Shown in pieces: positions 22,330 through 33,908 of a DNA stretch of 64,000 nt; position 1 is the stretch's first letter, and every line of letters begins with the position of its first letter. The notes below the pieces were generated by a model, which saw only the letters and a program-made list of their open reading frames with translations, was not told the origin of the DNA and did no database searches. Source of the DNA: Epiperipatus broadwayi (taxonomy: Eukaryota; Onychophora; Udeonychophora; Euonychophora; Peripatidae); NCBI GenBank assembly GCA_028023455.1, contig JAQFVV010012435.1, forward strand, positions 2,418,001-2,482,000, read 5' to 3'. Both the position numbers and the translations under genes were made by a program.

Positions 22330-23630
22330 AAAAAAATTATACTATTTAAAAAGAAATTAAATTTTGTCTTTTAAATGAACTTTGCATTTTACTCTCTTTG
22401 AAGTGTTTTTTTAAATATTACACAATGCCAAATATATATTTGTACCATATATAAATAAATGATACAATACATTATTGTAATACACTATTATGTCTCATGG
22501 CATTATAGTTGGTATATATACTATGATTAAAGTAGGGTTAAGATATTTTTTAGGTACCAGAACCATAACCAGTTTAGCTATTATTTACATATTTTTAATT
22601 GAGGGGCAATGGTTGAAAATTAATCTGGGTTGATCAGATAATTATTAATAGGTTGACATAATTCAAACATAACAATCACATCTTAATGTGGCATTCACTA
22701 GAGTTTGATCGAGTCTTGTGCAGCTCAATATAGTAGAGGAATAGTGACCTTCAAACTAAAAATTTTATGATCAATTATCAGCTGAGTAATCATATAATTA
22801 CAGTGGAATATTTTACAATTAACGTAATTTTAATAACTCCTTTATTAGATAATCTATCTGCTTTAACTCACATTGAAATATGAGTATTTAGAAGTAATCC
22901 ATTCTAAGTTCTTAATCTAAAGCAAAGTTGCCATCTAGTGTAATAATTGTTCTATCTTATTTAAGTTTTAAATACTATATGTTATATGCAAATTTTTGAA
23001 TCTTTAAAACCATAAGCAAAATTACCATAACAAAAATTATGAAACACCATTAATTTAACCATTCCAAAATTCAGATTTTCTATTATTTATTTATTTTTTT
23101 GCTTGGAAATTCTTTCTTGATGCCAAATTAATTAGTTGCATATTCCGTTTTATTGGCTTATAATGAAAATTAAAATTTAACTTTTAAAAATATAAAATAT
23201 CAACTTTTAAAAATATAAAATAACAAGAACAAATTTATAACAATGATAATCATAATTAGATTGATGATTTAACCATTTTATATTTACAACTTCTGTCTTT
23301 TCCTAGATTTTCTTTTGGCTAATTCTTAGAATTATTATATAAACATAACAGAATAAATAAAATATGTGAAAGTATTTTTACATTTAAAGATATAAAAAAA
23401 AAAAACAGGTAAAGAAAGTAAATCATTAACTAAGCCTTACAAAATGTGATGCTGATATCTGCCATTCTACTTAAAGTAGGAAGACTCTAAATTATTTTGC
23501 ATAAGTTATGTTGACCAATATCATCTACTTTAAGAGATGGCTTGTATTTACAAACTTAATTGAGAGAAAAATGTATTTATTGTATGATTTATTCGTTCTA
23601 GAAGTGAATTCTGTCCATTATATTATTGTT
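22330..23630. other. AT-rich spacer, nothing recognised
   Basis: Contains one CTCF-core-like TTGCCATCTAGTG at 22928-22940; otherwise no feature. Confidence 0.45.
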
Positions 23631-23633
23631 ATT

Positions 23634-23965
23634 AAAACAGGCAAAACTCACTATATGTATTGCCACACATAGCAAACTAGAATAATCAATGGATGCTAGA
23701 AGGCTTGTGCATAAAATCCCCAATACAGTGCCTACTTATCCAATATCCCCAGAATAGTTTCTGGCTTGTGGCCTTCATCAGTGAGGAGCCTTGGATCTGA
23801 GAGCACTGCACCCAGATCTTAGGATCTAATGCACTCCTCCAGAATTCATCTGTTATCTCTATTTAACTACAAAACTATGATCTTAAACTGAAAACAGCCC
23901 ATTAGCTTACATAGTCATGTGGGTTTAGTACCCATACATATTGGTGTCTTTGATCATGCGATATA
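23634..23965 (-). mobile_element. Family B element, copy B3 (one arm plus extended tail)
   Basis: Same order as B2: AAAACAGGCAAAACTC end, AATCAATGGATGC, hammerhead (23740-23794, minus), GAGAGCACTGCACCCAGATC, then a longer unique tail ending TGATCATGCGAT. Non-coding. Confidence 0.7.
23740..23794 (-). ncRNA. Hammerhead ribozyme, family B copy B3
   Basis: Minus strand: CCAA outer stem, inner stem I TCCTCA/TGGGGA pairing six of six (one G-U), CTGATGA, GGC-CACAA-GCC, GAAA, then CTATTC where stem III has lost one pair relative to B2. Confidence 0.65.
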
Positions 23966-23969
23966 TTAT

Positions 23970-24685
23970 TGTTAGTCGATATTAAGATCATGGTTTACCT
24001 TTACCTTTGAAACCAAATTATCAAAAAAGTTAAAAGCTTAACAAATATTATTTATTGTAATTAAAGAATTAGATATCAGGTAATTTTATTACTTTGATAA
24101 TGTCTAAAATTGAAGATATAATTTAATTAAATAACAAAGATTTAAATTTCATTTATTTTTATCTTTTTATAATTTGAAGTAGTCGAACCCATTTTGTTCA
24201 CGTTATTTTTAAATTATTAATTTTGTATCAATTCAAGTTTTAAAAAATATACAGAAGAATTGTATTTTTACATTTACATATATATTCTGAAAGTTTCTAT
24301 TTTGAAATAGAATGTTCATTTTTATTATTTTTCAAATACTGATTTCTATTATAAAATTTGAATTTAAAAACTAAAATTCTATCATTTTTTAAATCATTAT
24401 TAATCTTTTAAATCTTATTATGAAATAATAAAAAAGAAAAACCATTATTTTATTTAAAATATTATTATAATTGAAAGATATTTTTTTAAAAAACAAAATT
24501 AAATAGTAATTTAAAATATTATTTAGCAATTATTATTAATTCAGTAAAGCAAATATGGTTACTGTTATGTGCACTATTTTTTTCAGTCTGCATATATGTA
24601 TACCATTCAATTTTGACTAATAATCAATTTTTGTTTAATATAGTACATTACTTTATTATAAAAAAAAATAAAATTACATATGAAT
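23970..24685. other. AT-rich spacer, nothing recognised
   Basis: Very AT-rich with no feature. Confidence 0.5.
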
Positions 24686-24690
24686 TTAAA

Positions 24691-24807
24691 GTCAAGCGTT
24701 GTTAGTTGAGAGTTCAGCGCAGCCGCCTTGCAAGCAAGTAGTTGGTTGCAGATGGTTGTTGCGGGTTCCTCTCTCGGTCGATGCTATGACATATGGGAAG
24801 AAAAAAA
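24691..24807 (+). mobile_element. Family C SINE, copy C2
   Basis: GTCAAGCGTTGTTAGTTGAG ... GCGGGTTCCTCTC ... GATGCTATGACATATGGG then A-rich tail. Flanked by ATGAATTTAA at 24680-24689 and 24808-24817 (target duplication). Confidence 0.8.
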
Positions 24808-24819
24808 TGAATTTAACAA

Positions 24820-25795
24820 GATTTTTGAATGTTTTACTTTCATAGAAGTTTTAATGTTTGAGATGACGTAAAACATCTTTCAAATTTGAATCAATCAAAT
24901 GTGATCTCATTTTTGTTTATCATCTATTTAAATGGTGAAAATAATTTTTATACATACCAAAGTGCAAGTCCTACAAAAAAGAACAGTTATAAAATAAAAG
25001 TTAGAAACAATTCCAGGCTTATTCTGAATTAACAAAATTAGACAAATGTGAAACAGGTTAATAAAACAAGCAAAACTCTCTATACGTAGGAGATGTTTAT
25101 TGGGGTAACAGATTCTTACAGAATGAATGCAGAATTTTTTTAAAATTTGATTGAGAGAATTTCTGTTATAGTTTTTGTTCTGATTATTAATTACAGTATT
25201 ATTTTACAAAATCCAACTCTATTTGTATTTCTATAATCAAAGGTTGAGTGCACTAAAATTAATATATCGATGTGTCAAGTTTTGCATAAACACTATAAAT
25301 TGGTCGTTCCAACACAAAAAGATAAATATATATGTGATTTTATTCTAATATTTCCAATACATAGTTTTTCTAATCTCAGTAATGTTACATGTTTATTTCT
25401 ATATATGTTAAAATATAGTTTGATCTGGCTTACAATATTAATTACCCATATCTATTTATATAGTGAAGTATGGCATAGATTTTTTTAAAAAGAATTACAT
25501 TCCATTATCGTATATCTTTATGATAGAATAAATGATATAGTTCTTCCATAAATCAACTTAATAACCATAATATTTGGAAAATAGTTATTAATCTTACAAT
25601 TAAAAAAAATGAAAAAAATTAGTAGGATCCTCATAGATAACTAGACAAAATTTCTACTGATTGATGCCTTTGACAAACAGTTTAGTTATAATGATGTGTA
25701 TGTGAAGATGAAATGTAACATGTGCTATATGGATTGCTTGACAAAGGATATGTTTCTAATGTATCGACAGTGTGTTAGGATCTAGTATCTGAACC
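24820..25795. other. AT-rich spacer with a family B end fragment
   Basis: 25062-25088 is a scrap of the family B terminus (AAAACAAGCAAAACTCTC). The frame 25270-25488 has no recognisable motif. Confidence 0.4.
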
Positions 25796-25801
25796 CTACT
25801 G

Positions 25802-25975
25802 TCTGCGGCAGAATAAACATCCTACTTCTGTGCTGTAAATACCTGTATCCGAAATGTTAATAATAGGATTGTTCGTATAAATCTGCGGCAGAATAATAGT
25901 CCTATTTCTGTGCTGTAGCATAGAAATAGATACCGTAGCTAAATTTAAAATGGGATTGTTCATATAAATTGCGTA
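25802..25975. repeat. Tandem duplication, about 80-bp unit
   Basis: TCTGCGGCAGAATA..TCCTA.TTCTGTGCTGTA occurs at 25802 and 25882, and GGATTGTTCGTATAAAT at 25866 recurs as GGATTGTTCATATAAAT at 25953. A diverged minisatellite or dimeric repeat. Confidence 0.65.
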
Positions 25976-25979
25976 ACAT

Positions 25980-26840
25980 AAACTTCACCAGTAATGATGA
26001 TGCTGTTGCGACTTCCAGCTACCGCTTCAGCTAGTGGATTTATATTTGATTCATAAGAAATAAATGAAGGTGGAGACAACGAAAGGGATATTGAATTCTA
26101 TCTCTCTCTGCATTTATGCAAACAAAAGCTTGTTAGGAACTATTGGTAAAGCTCCATCTAGTGATCATATTTCTGGACTGATGTATGATTGTGATAGGAT
26201 TTTAAACATGATATAACTCATTGGAAGCTTCAGTTATTTCTGTTCAGTTAAAACACTATCTTAAATTCAATATTCATAACTCTTAAGATCACTCATTTGA
26301 TTCTCATGCTAATATTGTTAATTAGTCAGCCAATAATACTTCAGAAAGATAGATATTACCACTACTTGACACATTGTACTACAATTATCTTGGGTATTAT
26401 TACTTTCAGCTTAATGTATTTGAAAAGTTTATAAAAAGTTTGAATTTTTCTACAAACATTTAATTATCAAAATATAAATATTGAAATTAATCCAACATAT
26501 AATTACAAGAAAAATATCATCATTAGAAATTTTTCCAACAAAAAATTATAAAGTGACTTTTATTTTAAAATATAAAAAATAGTAGTTAATATGTAGAGAA
26601 ATATGAAATATAGACTATATGAATAGCCAAAAGGATAGTTATATTGGGTATTGGTTAGAATAATAGAGATAGAGTTGGAAAAATAAATATAAATAAAAAT
26701 ATTTTGAAATTTATATAAAATATACAAACTGAGTAAAAAAAAAACATAAGTACCACATTAATTTTAGTATTTAGATACATTTCTAAAATATCTTATTAAG
26801 TTTCAAATTAGGGAAGGAATAAAAATCCTTATGCTGCTCT
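25980..26840. other. AT-rich spacer, nothing recognised
   Basis: A CCATCTAGTG motif at 26154 is the only item of note. Confidence 0.45.
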
Positions 26841-26847
26841 TCCACCA

Positions 26848-27555
26848 AATAATAATAATAAAAAAATAATAATTCTTTACAGCAGCTATATAATCAAATA
26901 ATAGTTTTATATATTAAAAAGCTTTTTTCAGAACCTGCTTTGGTGCCCTTTTCAAATGTGACTAATCTATTTAATGTTAACGAATCACCTGACATAAAAC
27001 CATCTAGTGTCCAATAATGGAATTAAAACAAACAAAAATAACATAAATAATTAAAACAAATCAAAACCCTCATATGTAAATTCAATAACTACAAAACAAT
27101 TGACTATATCATAATATGTTAAACAATATTACATGCATTTTTTAATACAATTATATATATATATCATCTTATATAATTTTCCATTCATTTTTAATCAATC
27201 AATTATTAACCAAATGTGTAGAAGTCTTATAAATATTCATATAATTAGTTAAATTATTTTTAATATAATATGTTTCATATATTTGTCTTCTTTTTGGATC
27301 TTTGATGAAATTTAAATTTTTAATACTTTTTGTAGCATCTATTCTATGGCCATATTTCAAGTAGTGAATATATATTGCAGACCTATCATCTCTTCTTTCA
27401 ATAGCATTGTTATGTTCTTTGGCTCTTATCTCTAATTGTTTTCCAGTATGTGCAAAGTAAATCATTTTACAATATCGCATGTAATTTTATATGCAATTCC
27501 TTTTTTGAACTGTGAGTCATCCCTTAACCTATAATTACCTATTAATTGATCAAGG
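26848..27555 (-). mobile_element. Penelope-like element family P2, left copy
   Basis: The minus frame from about 27555 reads DDSQFKKGIAYKITCDIVK, then (27199-27480) MIYFAHTGKQLEIRAKEHNN...YIHYLKYGHRID...DPKRRQIYETYYIKNNL: a PLE GIY-YIG endonuclease with GIAY for GIY and AHTG at the YIG position. The 3' untranslated region to 26848 holds a hammerhead-like block. Inverted head-to-head partner at 27556-28090. It is a different family from P1. Confidence 0.8.
26919..26960 (-). ncRNA. Hammerhead-like fold, P2 left copy
   Basis: As in 27985-28032; one stem II pair is changed (GGCACC/GGTTCT). Confidence 0.35.
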
Positions 27556-28090
27556 TAACAAAGCTATTAAAAAAAGAGATGATAGGTCTGTATTGTATAT
27601 TCACTACTGGAAATATGGCCATAGAATAGATGCTACAAAAAGTATTAAATATTTAAATTTCATTAAAGATCCAAAAAGAAGGCAAATATATGAAACATAT
27701 TATATTAAAAATAATTTAATTAATTGTATGAATATTTATAATACTTCTACAAATTTGGTTAATAATTGGTTGATTAAAAATGAATAAAAAATTATATAAA
27801 TAATTGTATAAAAAAGGCAAGTAATATTGTTTAACATAATGTTATGATATAATCAATTCTGTTGTAATTATATGAGGGTTTTGATTTGCTTTAATTATTT
27901 ATGTTATTATTGTATGCTTTAATTCCATTATTGGACACTGGCTGGTTTTACATCAGGTGATTCATTAACGTTGAATAGATTAGTCACATTTGAAAAGGGC
28001 ACCAAAACAGGTGCTGAAAAAAAGCTTTTTAATGTATAAAATTATTATTTGATTATATAGATGCTGTAAAGAATTATTATTATTTTTTTG
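27556..28090 (+). mobile_element. Penelope-like element family P2, right copy
   Basis: Plus frame (within 27512-27787) carries the endonuclease C-terminal half: KAIKKRDDRSVLYIHYWKYGHRID...DPKRRQIYETYYIKNNL, stopping at LIKNE. The 3' untranslated region matches the left copy inverted. 5'-truncated within the endonuclease, more deeply than the left copy, so the junction is asymmetric. Confidence 0.8.
27985..28032 (+). ncRNA. Hammerhead-like fold, P2 right copy
   Basis: TTGAAAAG, then stem II GGCACC with AAAACA loop and GGTGCT (6 pairs, one G-U), then GAAA. Stem I and III are weak. It shares the order core, stem II, GAAA with the other PLE families. Confidence 0.35.
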
Positions 28091-28099
28091 AGTCTTATT

Positions 28100-28490
28100 A
28101 AGTTTGTGTCTTGATAAGTAATTGATTGTTGCCATATGAATATAATATGAACCCGATTGTTAATATGCAATTACTTCAATAATTAATGAGTTTTGCATTT
28201 TAAAAAGTTATAATATTTTACTGATTAATATTTCTGAAGATAAGCTAAATTAGTATAAAGAAAGAAATGACATGTTGACTGTTTTATATACAGCAGGATG
28301 ATATTAATTCTTGAGCAATTAAAGGATTTTCATTGTATGAAATAATCTTATTAATGATATTGGAGCTCTTTGCTAGATGTCACTGACATCAGAAAGCTTT
28401 TGGTTCTATTCAACAAGGTTCTTATTCAAGGCAATGATTAAGCTGGATAAATGATAAGAAAAAATTACAGATATTTCACTGCATGTATTT
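28100..28490. other. AT-rich spacer, nothing recognised
   Basis: No supported feature. Confidence 0.45.
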
Positions 28491-28499
28491 GTTTTCTAT

Positions 28500-28990
28500 A
28501 CATAGGGTGTCATGACATATCAAATGAATGAAATTAATCACAGAATTAAACATAGATGGAACATTTTGACAGGATTAACATTAAAAAGGAATATGCATAT
28601 GTATTTTCTAAGGAACACTTTAAATAAATGTTTTACTGATTCTTACATAAGGATCTAAAACTTGGTTACTTAAGAGAAAAGTAATACAGAAATTTTAGAC
28701 CATAAAATAAAATATGAAAAAAATATATGTTGGAGATAACAAGTAAGAATCAAAACAAAATGACATAGGTGAAAAATAAAACTGTATCTCAACATATTGC
28801 TAAAATATATGATAACAGGTGGGCAGTTAATGTTTTAAACAGGATATCATTACTATTGAAATGAAAAAAAAATAAAGATTCTGAAGAAATGTAAAAAAGA
28901 CAAGCATAGATTGGAGAAACTGGATTAAACTTGGAGAAACCTTCACTCTGTAGTGAATCAATGATGGTTAAACATGTTGATAGTAAATAA
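28500..28990 (+). pseudogene. RTE-type LINE 3' fragment
   Basis: From 28529 one frame reads MNEINHRIKHRWNILTG then LKRNMHMYFLRNTLNKC, matching the RTE segment after the reverse transcriptase (the one around KINIDNVELEV in the copy at 16230). It then decays through stops to AAACTTGGAGAAACCTTCA at 28925, the shared RTE 3' end. Antisense frame 28789-28995 is spurious. Confidence 0.65.
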
Positions 28991-29137
28991 ATCACTTTAT
29001 TATTTTTAAAATTATGTCATTAAAAAAAGTTTAGTTGTTTTTTGTAGTGAGTTAGATATTATTGTGAAAAGTTTATGAATTTAAAAAAGTTGCCAGGAGA
29101 CCAAATAACAGATATATCATCAACATATTTTAATACA

Positions 29138-29270
29138 TAGATGGCCTTTTTTACCCCTCGTGTGTCATAGCATCAGACGGGAAGCGAACCCGCTAACCCA
29201 GGACAACTGCTTTTAAAGCAGCCATTGCTGACCGCTCAACCACCAATGCTTGACTAGATGGACTTTTTTA
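29138..29270 (-). mobile_element. Family C SINE, copy C3
   Basis: Minus strand GTCAAGCATTGGTGGTTGAG ... GCGGGTTCGCTTCCCG ... GATGCTATGACACACG. Flanking TAGATGG(C/A)CTTTTTTA at 29138-29153 and 29255-29270 is a target duplication with one mismatch. Confidence 0.85.
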
Positions 29271-29289
29271 GTTGTTAAATTTAATATTA

Positions 29290-29460
29290 AAAACAGGCAA
29301 AACTCACTATGCATATTGGCACACATAGCAAGCTAGAGTAATCAATGAATGCCAGAAGGCTTGTGTATAAAATCCCCTTCTGTGTGGCAATACGTATAGT
29401 GAGTTTTGCCTGTTTTAATAACAGTTATAAGAAAGCATAAGAAATAGTGATCATGTGATG
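29290..29460. mobile_element. Family B foldback, copy B4 (internally deleted)
   Basis: Outer arms AAAACAGGCAAAACTCACTA and its inverse (ending 29416) surround ATCAATGAATGCCAGAAGG. The one-sided tail AATAACAGTTATAAG..GTGATCATGTGATG ends at 29460. No hammerhead remains. Confidence 0.75.
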
Positions 29461-29469
29461 TTTATTGGC

Positions 29470-30230
29470 TTAAATTTAATATTGTTTTCTACAACTTTTT
29501 AAATAAAAACAGAAACCATTGCTTTTAGAAATTGATGAATTTATAGCTAAATCTAAGATTTGTTTATATATATATATATGTTATTATTGAATCTGATGCT
29601 CACACATATAAATAAACATCAGGTTGAACTAGTTAAAGTATAAAAAACATTATATAAACACAAAATTTCATTGTCACAATTAGTATTGGAACCCTATTCA
29701 AGGGCATGACAGATTCATAATGACCAGGCCTCACAATAACTTAAATAACTTAAGAAGGAAAACAAAAAAGACTGTATTGGAAGCAATGCTTAGCCTTTGA
29801 TGTATATTCGTATCTAAAAGGCAACAAAAGATATTCTTATATAGGCAATGTTTAGGTATCAGTCATTCACTGTAGGCTTTCATATCTGATAGTTCCATTA
29901 TTTGCTAATCGGGAAGGCCATTGATAACGTGAGCACATCAGCTGTCTTTTACTCAGAAAGCCGAATTTAGTTCCCAAACATTATTTTTTTTAATGCTTTG
30001 TGTGACTTAATGCAATAATAAAGTGATGAACTTCAAAGCTAAAGATATTTTGTCGCAGATTAATTCTGTTACTATTTGACTTTCAAAGAAACAAATCATT
30101 CAGTTACGGATTAGATGAATATTCAACTTTTGATAGAGTTTACTTATATACATGTATATAGAATGTTTGTGCATTGATATGTAAGGTGAACTATTTTTAT
30201 TTTTACAATTTCAATAAAAAAATGAAAAAT
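29470..30230. other. AT-rich spacer, nothing recognised
   Basis: No supported feature. Confidence 0.45.
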
Positions 30231-30232
30231 AT

Positions 30233-30341
30233 GTCAAGCATTGGTGGTCGAGTGGTCAGCACAGCCGCCTTACAAGCATTTGTCCCGGGTTAGCGGGTTC
30301 GCTTCCCGGCCGATGCTATGACACATGAAAAAAAAAAAAAT
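30233..30341 (+). mobile_element. Family C SINE, copy C4
   Basis: Best-looking copy: GTCAAGCATTGGTGGTCGAG (A-box TGGTCGAGTGG), B-box GGTTCGCTTCC, GATGCTATGACACATG, then 13 A. The tRNA-like part ends GGCCGATGCT without a paired acceptor stem, so it is a SINE and not a tRNA gene. Confidence 0.85.
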
Positions 30342-31765
30342 TCAAAGCAAGATATTTTTTAAAAAAGTCGTAGTTTGGTAGCCATTAATGCTATATTTAA
30401 TTTTGAAGTCACGTGATTTTATAGTCTTATAATGATGGATAGTTTTCTTTTTCTTTTTTTTATTTATTAGTAAATGTAATTAAATGTCAAATAGCTTCTC
30501 TATTAAGTACTAAAACTATTTAAAAATAAACTCGACATAAAAAAGTGAAAACTCTTTAAATTTAGTTCAGTCTTGTACAAATAAAAAATAAACCTGATTC
30601 CATTTTATTAATTTAAAAATATAACAGTGTAATTAATAAAGTCAGTTCGTTGGTTCTTTAGGGATTTTTAAATGCAGAATTAATTATGAGTCTCATATCC
30701 CGCCTGTGTTATTTAATTTCAAAAAAAATTTCTAATACTTTTATAATTCTTATTTTGATTTCTTGCATATTTATGTGTCCACATGGCATAACGATTAGCA
30801 TCTTCATCTGCCTTGCCTATACCTTGTGATCTGAAATTGGCGTGGAATGAAACTTGAAGGACTTTTTTTGCAGATCAATGGCCCATTGTTTACTCAGCTA
30901 ACTATTAAATGAGTTGAAAATAAAACGGCTTTTAAATATCCCATTGCAAAACAAATATCTATACATACAGCTCCTGATTGTAGAATAGGAAGAAGGCATC
31001 CCGTGCTTGCATATTGTTGCATGGTAAGAGTTTGAATGGTTTTCCATCCTTATTTTACACTCTATATAAGAAGATATCTATTTATTGACTAATATTGACT
31101 GATTAATGGACTTTGCCAAGCCTGTATTTCACATGCATTTAAACCCAGGTTCAGCTGCATAGATGGTTGATGCTCCACTACTGTCCTACGAGATCCTGTA
31201 ATCATAAAGTAAATGCAAGTTTGTTTGTAATAGCTAATGAGATAGTTGTGTGGTTGTCTCAATACATGGAGTATCAAACACCAAAAATTGAATGTAATTA
31301 ACTACCAGAAATCACAATTAAGAAAGGGGGGAAGTTACACTCCTATGTAAATAATAATTTAGCATACTTGATCACTTGGTTTAGTGATGAAAATAACTTT
31401 CTGCTGTAATTGAGAATCTTAATCTGAACAATTAGAAAAAAACAATTATTTCTCTACCATTCTGCCATAAAAAAATGTATCTGCTTTTTACCCATGTTTT
31501 CTCAGTTTATAAGTATTTTGAATGTTTACTTTTTTCGAGGCAGAAAATTCCCATTAGAAAATAAATCAAAGCCAGTATTTTCATTTAAGAGATATTTATT
31601 TTAATATCATAATTTAATGAGAATTATCTGAGAAGTCATATTTTATTTAATTTACACTGGCTAAAAAATAGGAATAAGGGCTACATCTTCTTGGCTTTTA
31701 AATTTACAATGTGGTGGCTAGTGCTGTTCTTTCTAATTCAAAAGTTAATTTAACGAAAATTTCAA
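30342..31765. other. AT-rich spacer with two weak tRNA-like SINE heads
   Basis: 30781-30860 (plus; TGGCATAACGATTAGCATC then GTGATCTGAAATTGG) and 31110-31215 (minus; GTAGGACAGTAGTGGAGC then CCTGGGTTTAAATGC) have A-box and B-box-like pairs at tRNA spacing. Bodies and target duplications were not found. The rest shows nothing. Confidence 0.3.
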
Positions 31766-31769
31766 TGTA

Positions 31770-32080
31770 GGGGAGATTTGGGTATACCATCATCAAATTT
31801 TCAATGGTGTGGATGACTGTAGAGCTGGAGGATGGAGTAGAATGAAGCCTGTCTATTAAAGTTTGAAGATTTGCTATCTTAATATAAACTAAGCACTGAT
31901 TATATATATATGAGTGATGATAATCTGGACCAACTGATGAGTGCTGGGTCAGCATGAAATACGTATACTGGAGACCATTTATTTTTTTCACGTGTGTGGT
32001 TCAGTTATATGAGATAGATTGGATAGCTTAATTAAGGGAAACTTGAAAGTCTGTGTTTAAATTTCTTATATTGAATATAG
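31770..32080 (+). mobile_element. Family A repeat, copy A6
   Basis: Plus-strand copy with body, hammerhead (31929-31972) and the most complete tRNA-like segment (GTGTGGTTCAGTTATATGAG then GTCTGTGTTTAAATTTC). The minus frame 31704-31991 is antisense. Confidence 0.65.
31929..31972 (+). ncRNA. Hammerhead ribozyme, family A copy A6
   Basis: CTGATGA, stem II GTGCT/AGCAT (5 pairs, one G-U), GAAA and a longer stem III (ATACGTAT) are intact. Stem I ACCAA/CTGGA has lost its first and fifth pairs. Confidence 0.7.
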
Positions 32081-32084
32081 CTTC

Positions 32085-32635
32085 TATAAAATTTAGTCTA
32101 ATAATTAATGCTCAAAATACTCAAACACTTTTTTAAAAGTATTTTATAATGAATTAGAGTGCGGTTTTTGTAAAAGAGACAAAATCTGTTTACAATATAA
32201 AATTTATCACAAAGACCTCTAAAAATGAAAAAATATATATAAAAAAGGAGAAAGTGTTGTTAGGATGTTCCTAAAAGGGGAAAGGGAAGATAAAAGGCTA
32301 TAGTCCAGCAATTCCAAAGGAAGGGAAATAAAACCATATCAAATAAAATATATCCCAAAGATCTACACAGCATCTGCGCCAATGGCGACGAGATAAAGAG
32401 ACTGATGGTTAAAAGATAACATGATCAGCCTGGACAATTAAATTTAAAACTATACGTTAGAATATCATAACTGCTAATGTAATAACATAATGATAATAAA
32501 TTATTTGAAAAAAAAAAAGAGGAGAAAGTGTTAAATTATTAAAGTATAAAGTTTGCTACAAAAGAAATTAAACGGCAATATCTTCTAGATATAAATAAAT
32601 TTATAAAAATACTATTTAATAACTGAAACACAGGC
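32085..32635. other. Spacer, unclassified
   Basis: A slightly GC-richer stretch (32270-32430) could be an old repeat; nothing recognisable. Confidence 0.35.
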
Positions 32636-32639
32636 TTAT

Positions 32640-32825
32640 TATATACCTGTGTCTATATATGTAATACAGGGTATATGAGCACAGACTTTCAGATGACCCA
32701 TCCCTCTCCACTCTATCTAATAACACTGATACACTCAAGCACATATATGCTGAAAAGATAAATAATCACCAATATCCATATTTCATGCTAAAACAGCAAT
32801 CATCAGTTGGTCCAGATTATCTTAA
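32640..32825 (-). mobile_element. Family A repeat, copy A7, 5'-truncated
   Basis: Minus-strand copy that begins just upstream of the hammerhead (32768-32811) and runs through the tRNA-like part to about 32650. Its 3' end faces the 3' end of A6 about 570 bases away. Confidence 0.65.
32768..32811 (-). ncRNA. Hammerhead ribozyme, family A copy A7
   Basis: Stem I ACCAA/TTGGT intact, CTGATGA, stem II TGCT/AGCA with a U-U at its base, GAAA, and A before TTGGT. Confidence 0.7.
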
Positions 32826-32829
32826 ATAT

Positions 32830-33905
32830 AGATAACTTAAATGACTCATATAGTCGTCGCAAAAGTCCTATCTAATAAATTATTATTATTATTAATTGTA
32901 TTTTTACCGTTGTTTTAATGTTTCTATAATAAATATAATTATGTAGGAGGAGTCGTATTTTGATTACATAATTATAGATACATACATTATATAATTAAAT
33001 AGAAATTGTATTTATAAATCAATAAAAATGAAATTTTATCTTTTAATTTTATTTAAAAATATATCTGCTAATACAAAGTTTAATTAAAAAATGAATAGAT
33101 TATTTCGACCATCAAATACATTTTAATTTCATATAATTCAAAACTTTTTATTTATTTTTAATAAAAAAAAAACAGTTTATGTTATTTAGATAATTAATAA
33201 AAAGTAATATGTAATAAGATCCAACATTTGTTTTATTATTACTTATAAAAGAAACATCTTACAATAAATCTATAATAGTTTTATTAATAAAAAAAACAGT
33301 AATTCATTCCATTTATAAATAAATGTAAACCTGTGTGTATTGGAAAGTTATAATAACAATTGATGAATATAGACAGAAGATCAAAGACAAATTTTAGTAT
33401 TTTTTTAACAAATCAATCTCAAAGTAAGTTAAGAAAATCATTTTGAAAAGCGAATGAAAATAAAAGCAAAATTATTATCAATAAATAAATCTTTAAAAGA
33501 ATTTAATGTAAAAAGTAAATTTGCCAAAACCACCATATGTTTATTTTATTTGAAAATGCATTAACTAATAATTTGTATTTGTGTGAAAATCAAACAAAAA
33601 GTCGAATGTTAATAAATTATAATGGTATCAAAATAATATTATGGTTAGTGGCTTAGAAGATCACGTGACATTCAAGTATCAGGAAGAAAAGTTGAGCTTC
33701 TATACTGATATTGTTATCGCTTGAGTTCATTATTTTAAACCATATAGGATAATTACTGGAATTAATTAGAAACTCAACACAATGCAGAACTAATGATGTT
33801 ATGAGCATACTTAAATAGTAGAACAATATCAAAATTTTATAACTATTAACTTTAATAATTGATAATCATCAATATAAAAATCTTAACCAATAGAATTATG
33901 GTACT
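32830..33905. other. Very AT-rich spacer, nothing recognised
   Basis: No supported feature. Confidence 0.5.
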
Positions 33906-33908
33906 TAA

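Noticed and set aside
30233-30325. Possible tRNA gene (A-box and B-box at good spacing)
   Set aside because: Acceptor stem does not pair, an A-run follows and the same unit occurs six more times with target duplications: it is SINE family C.
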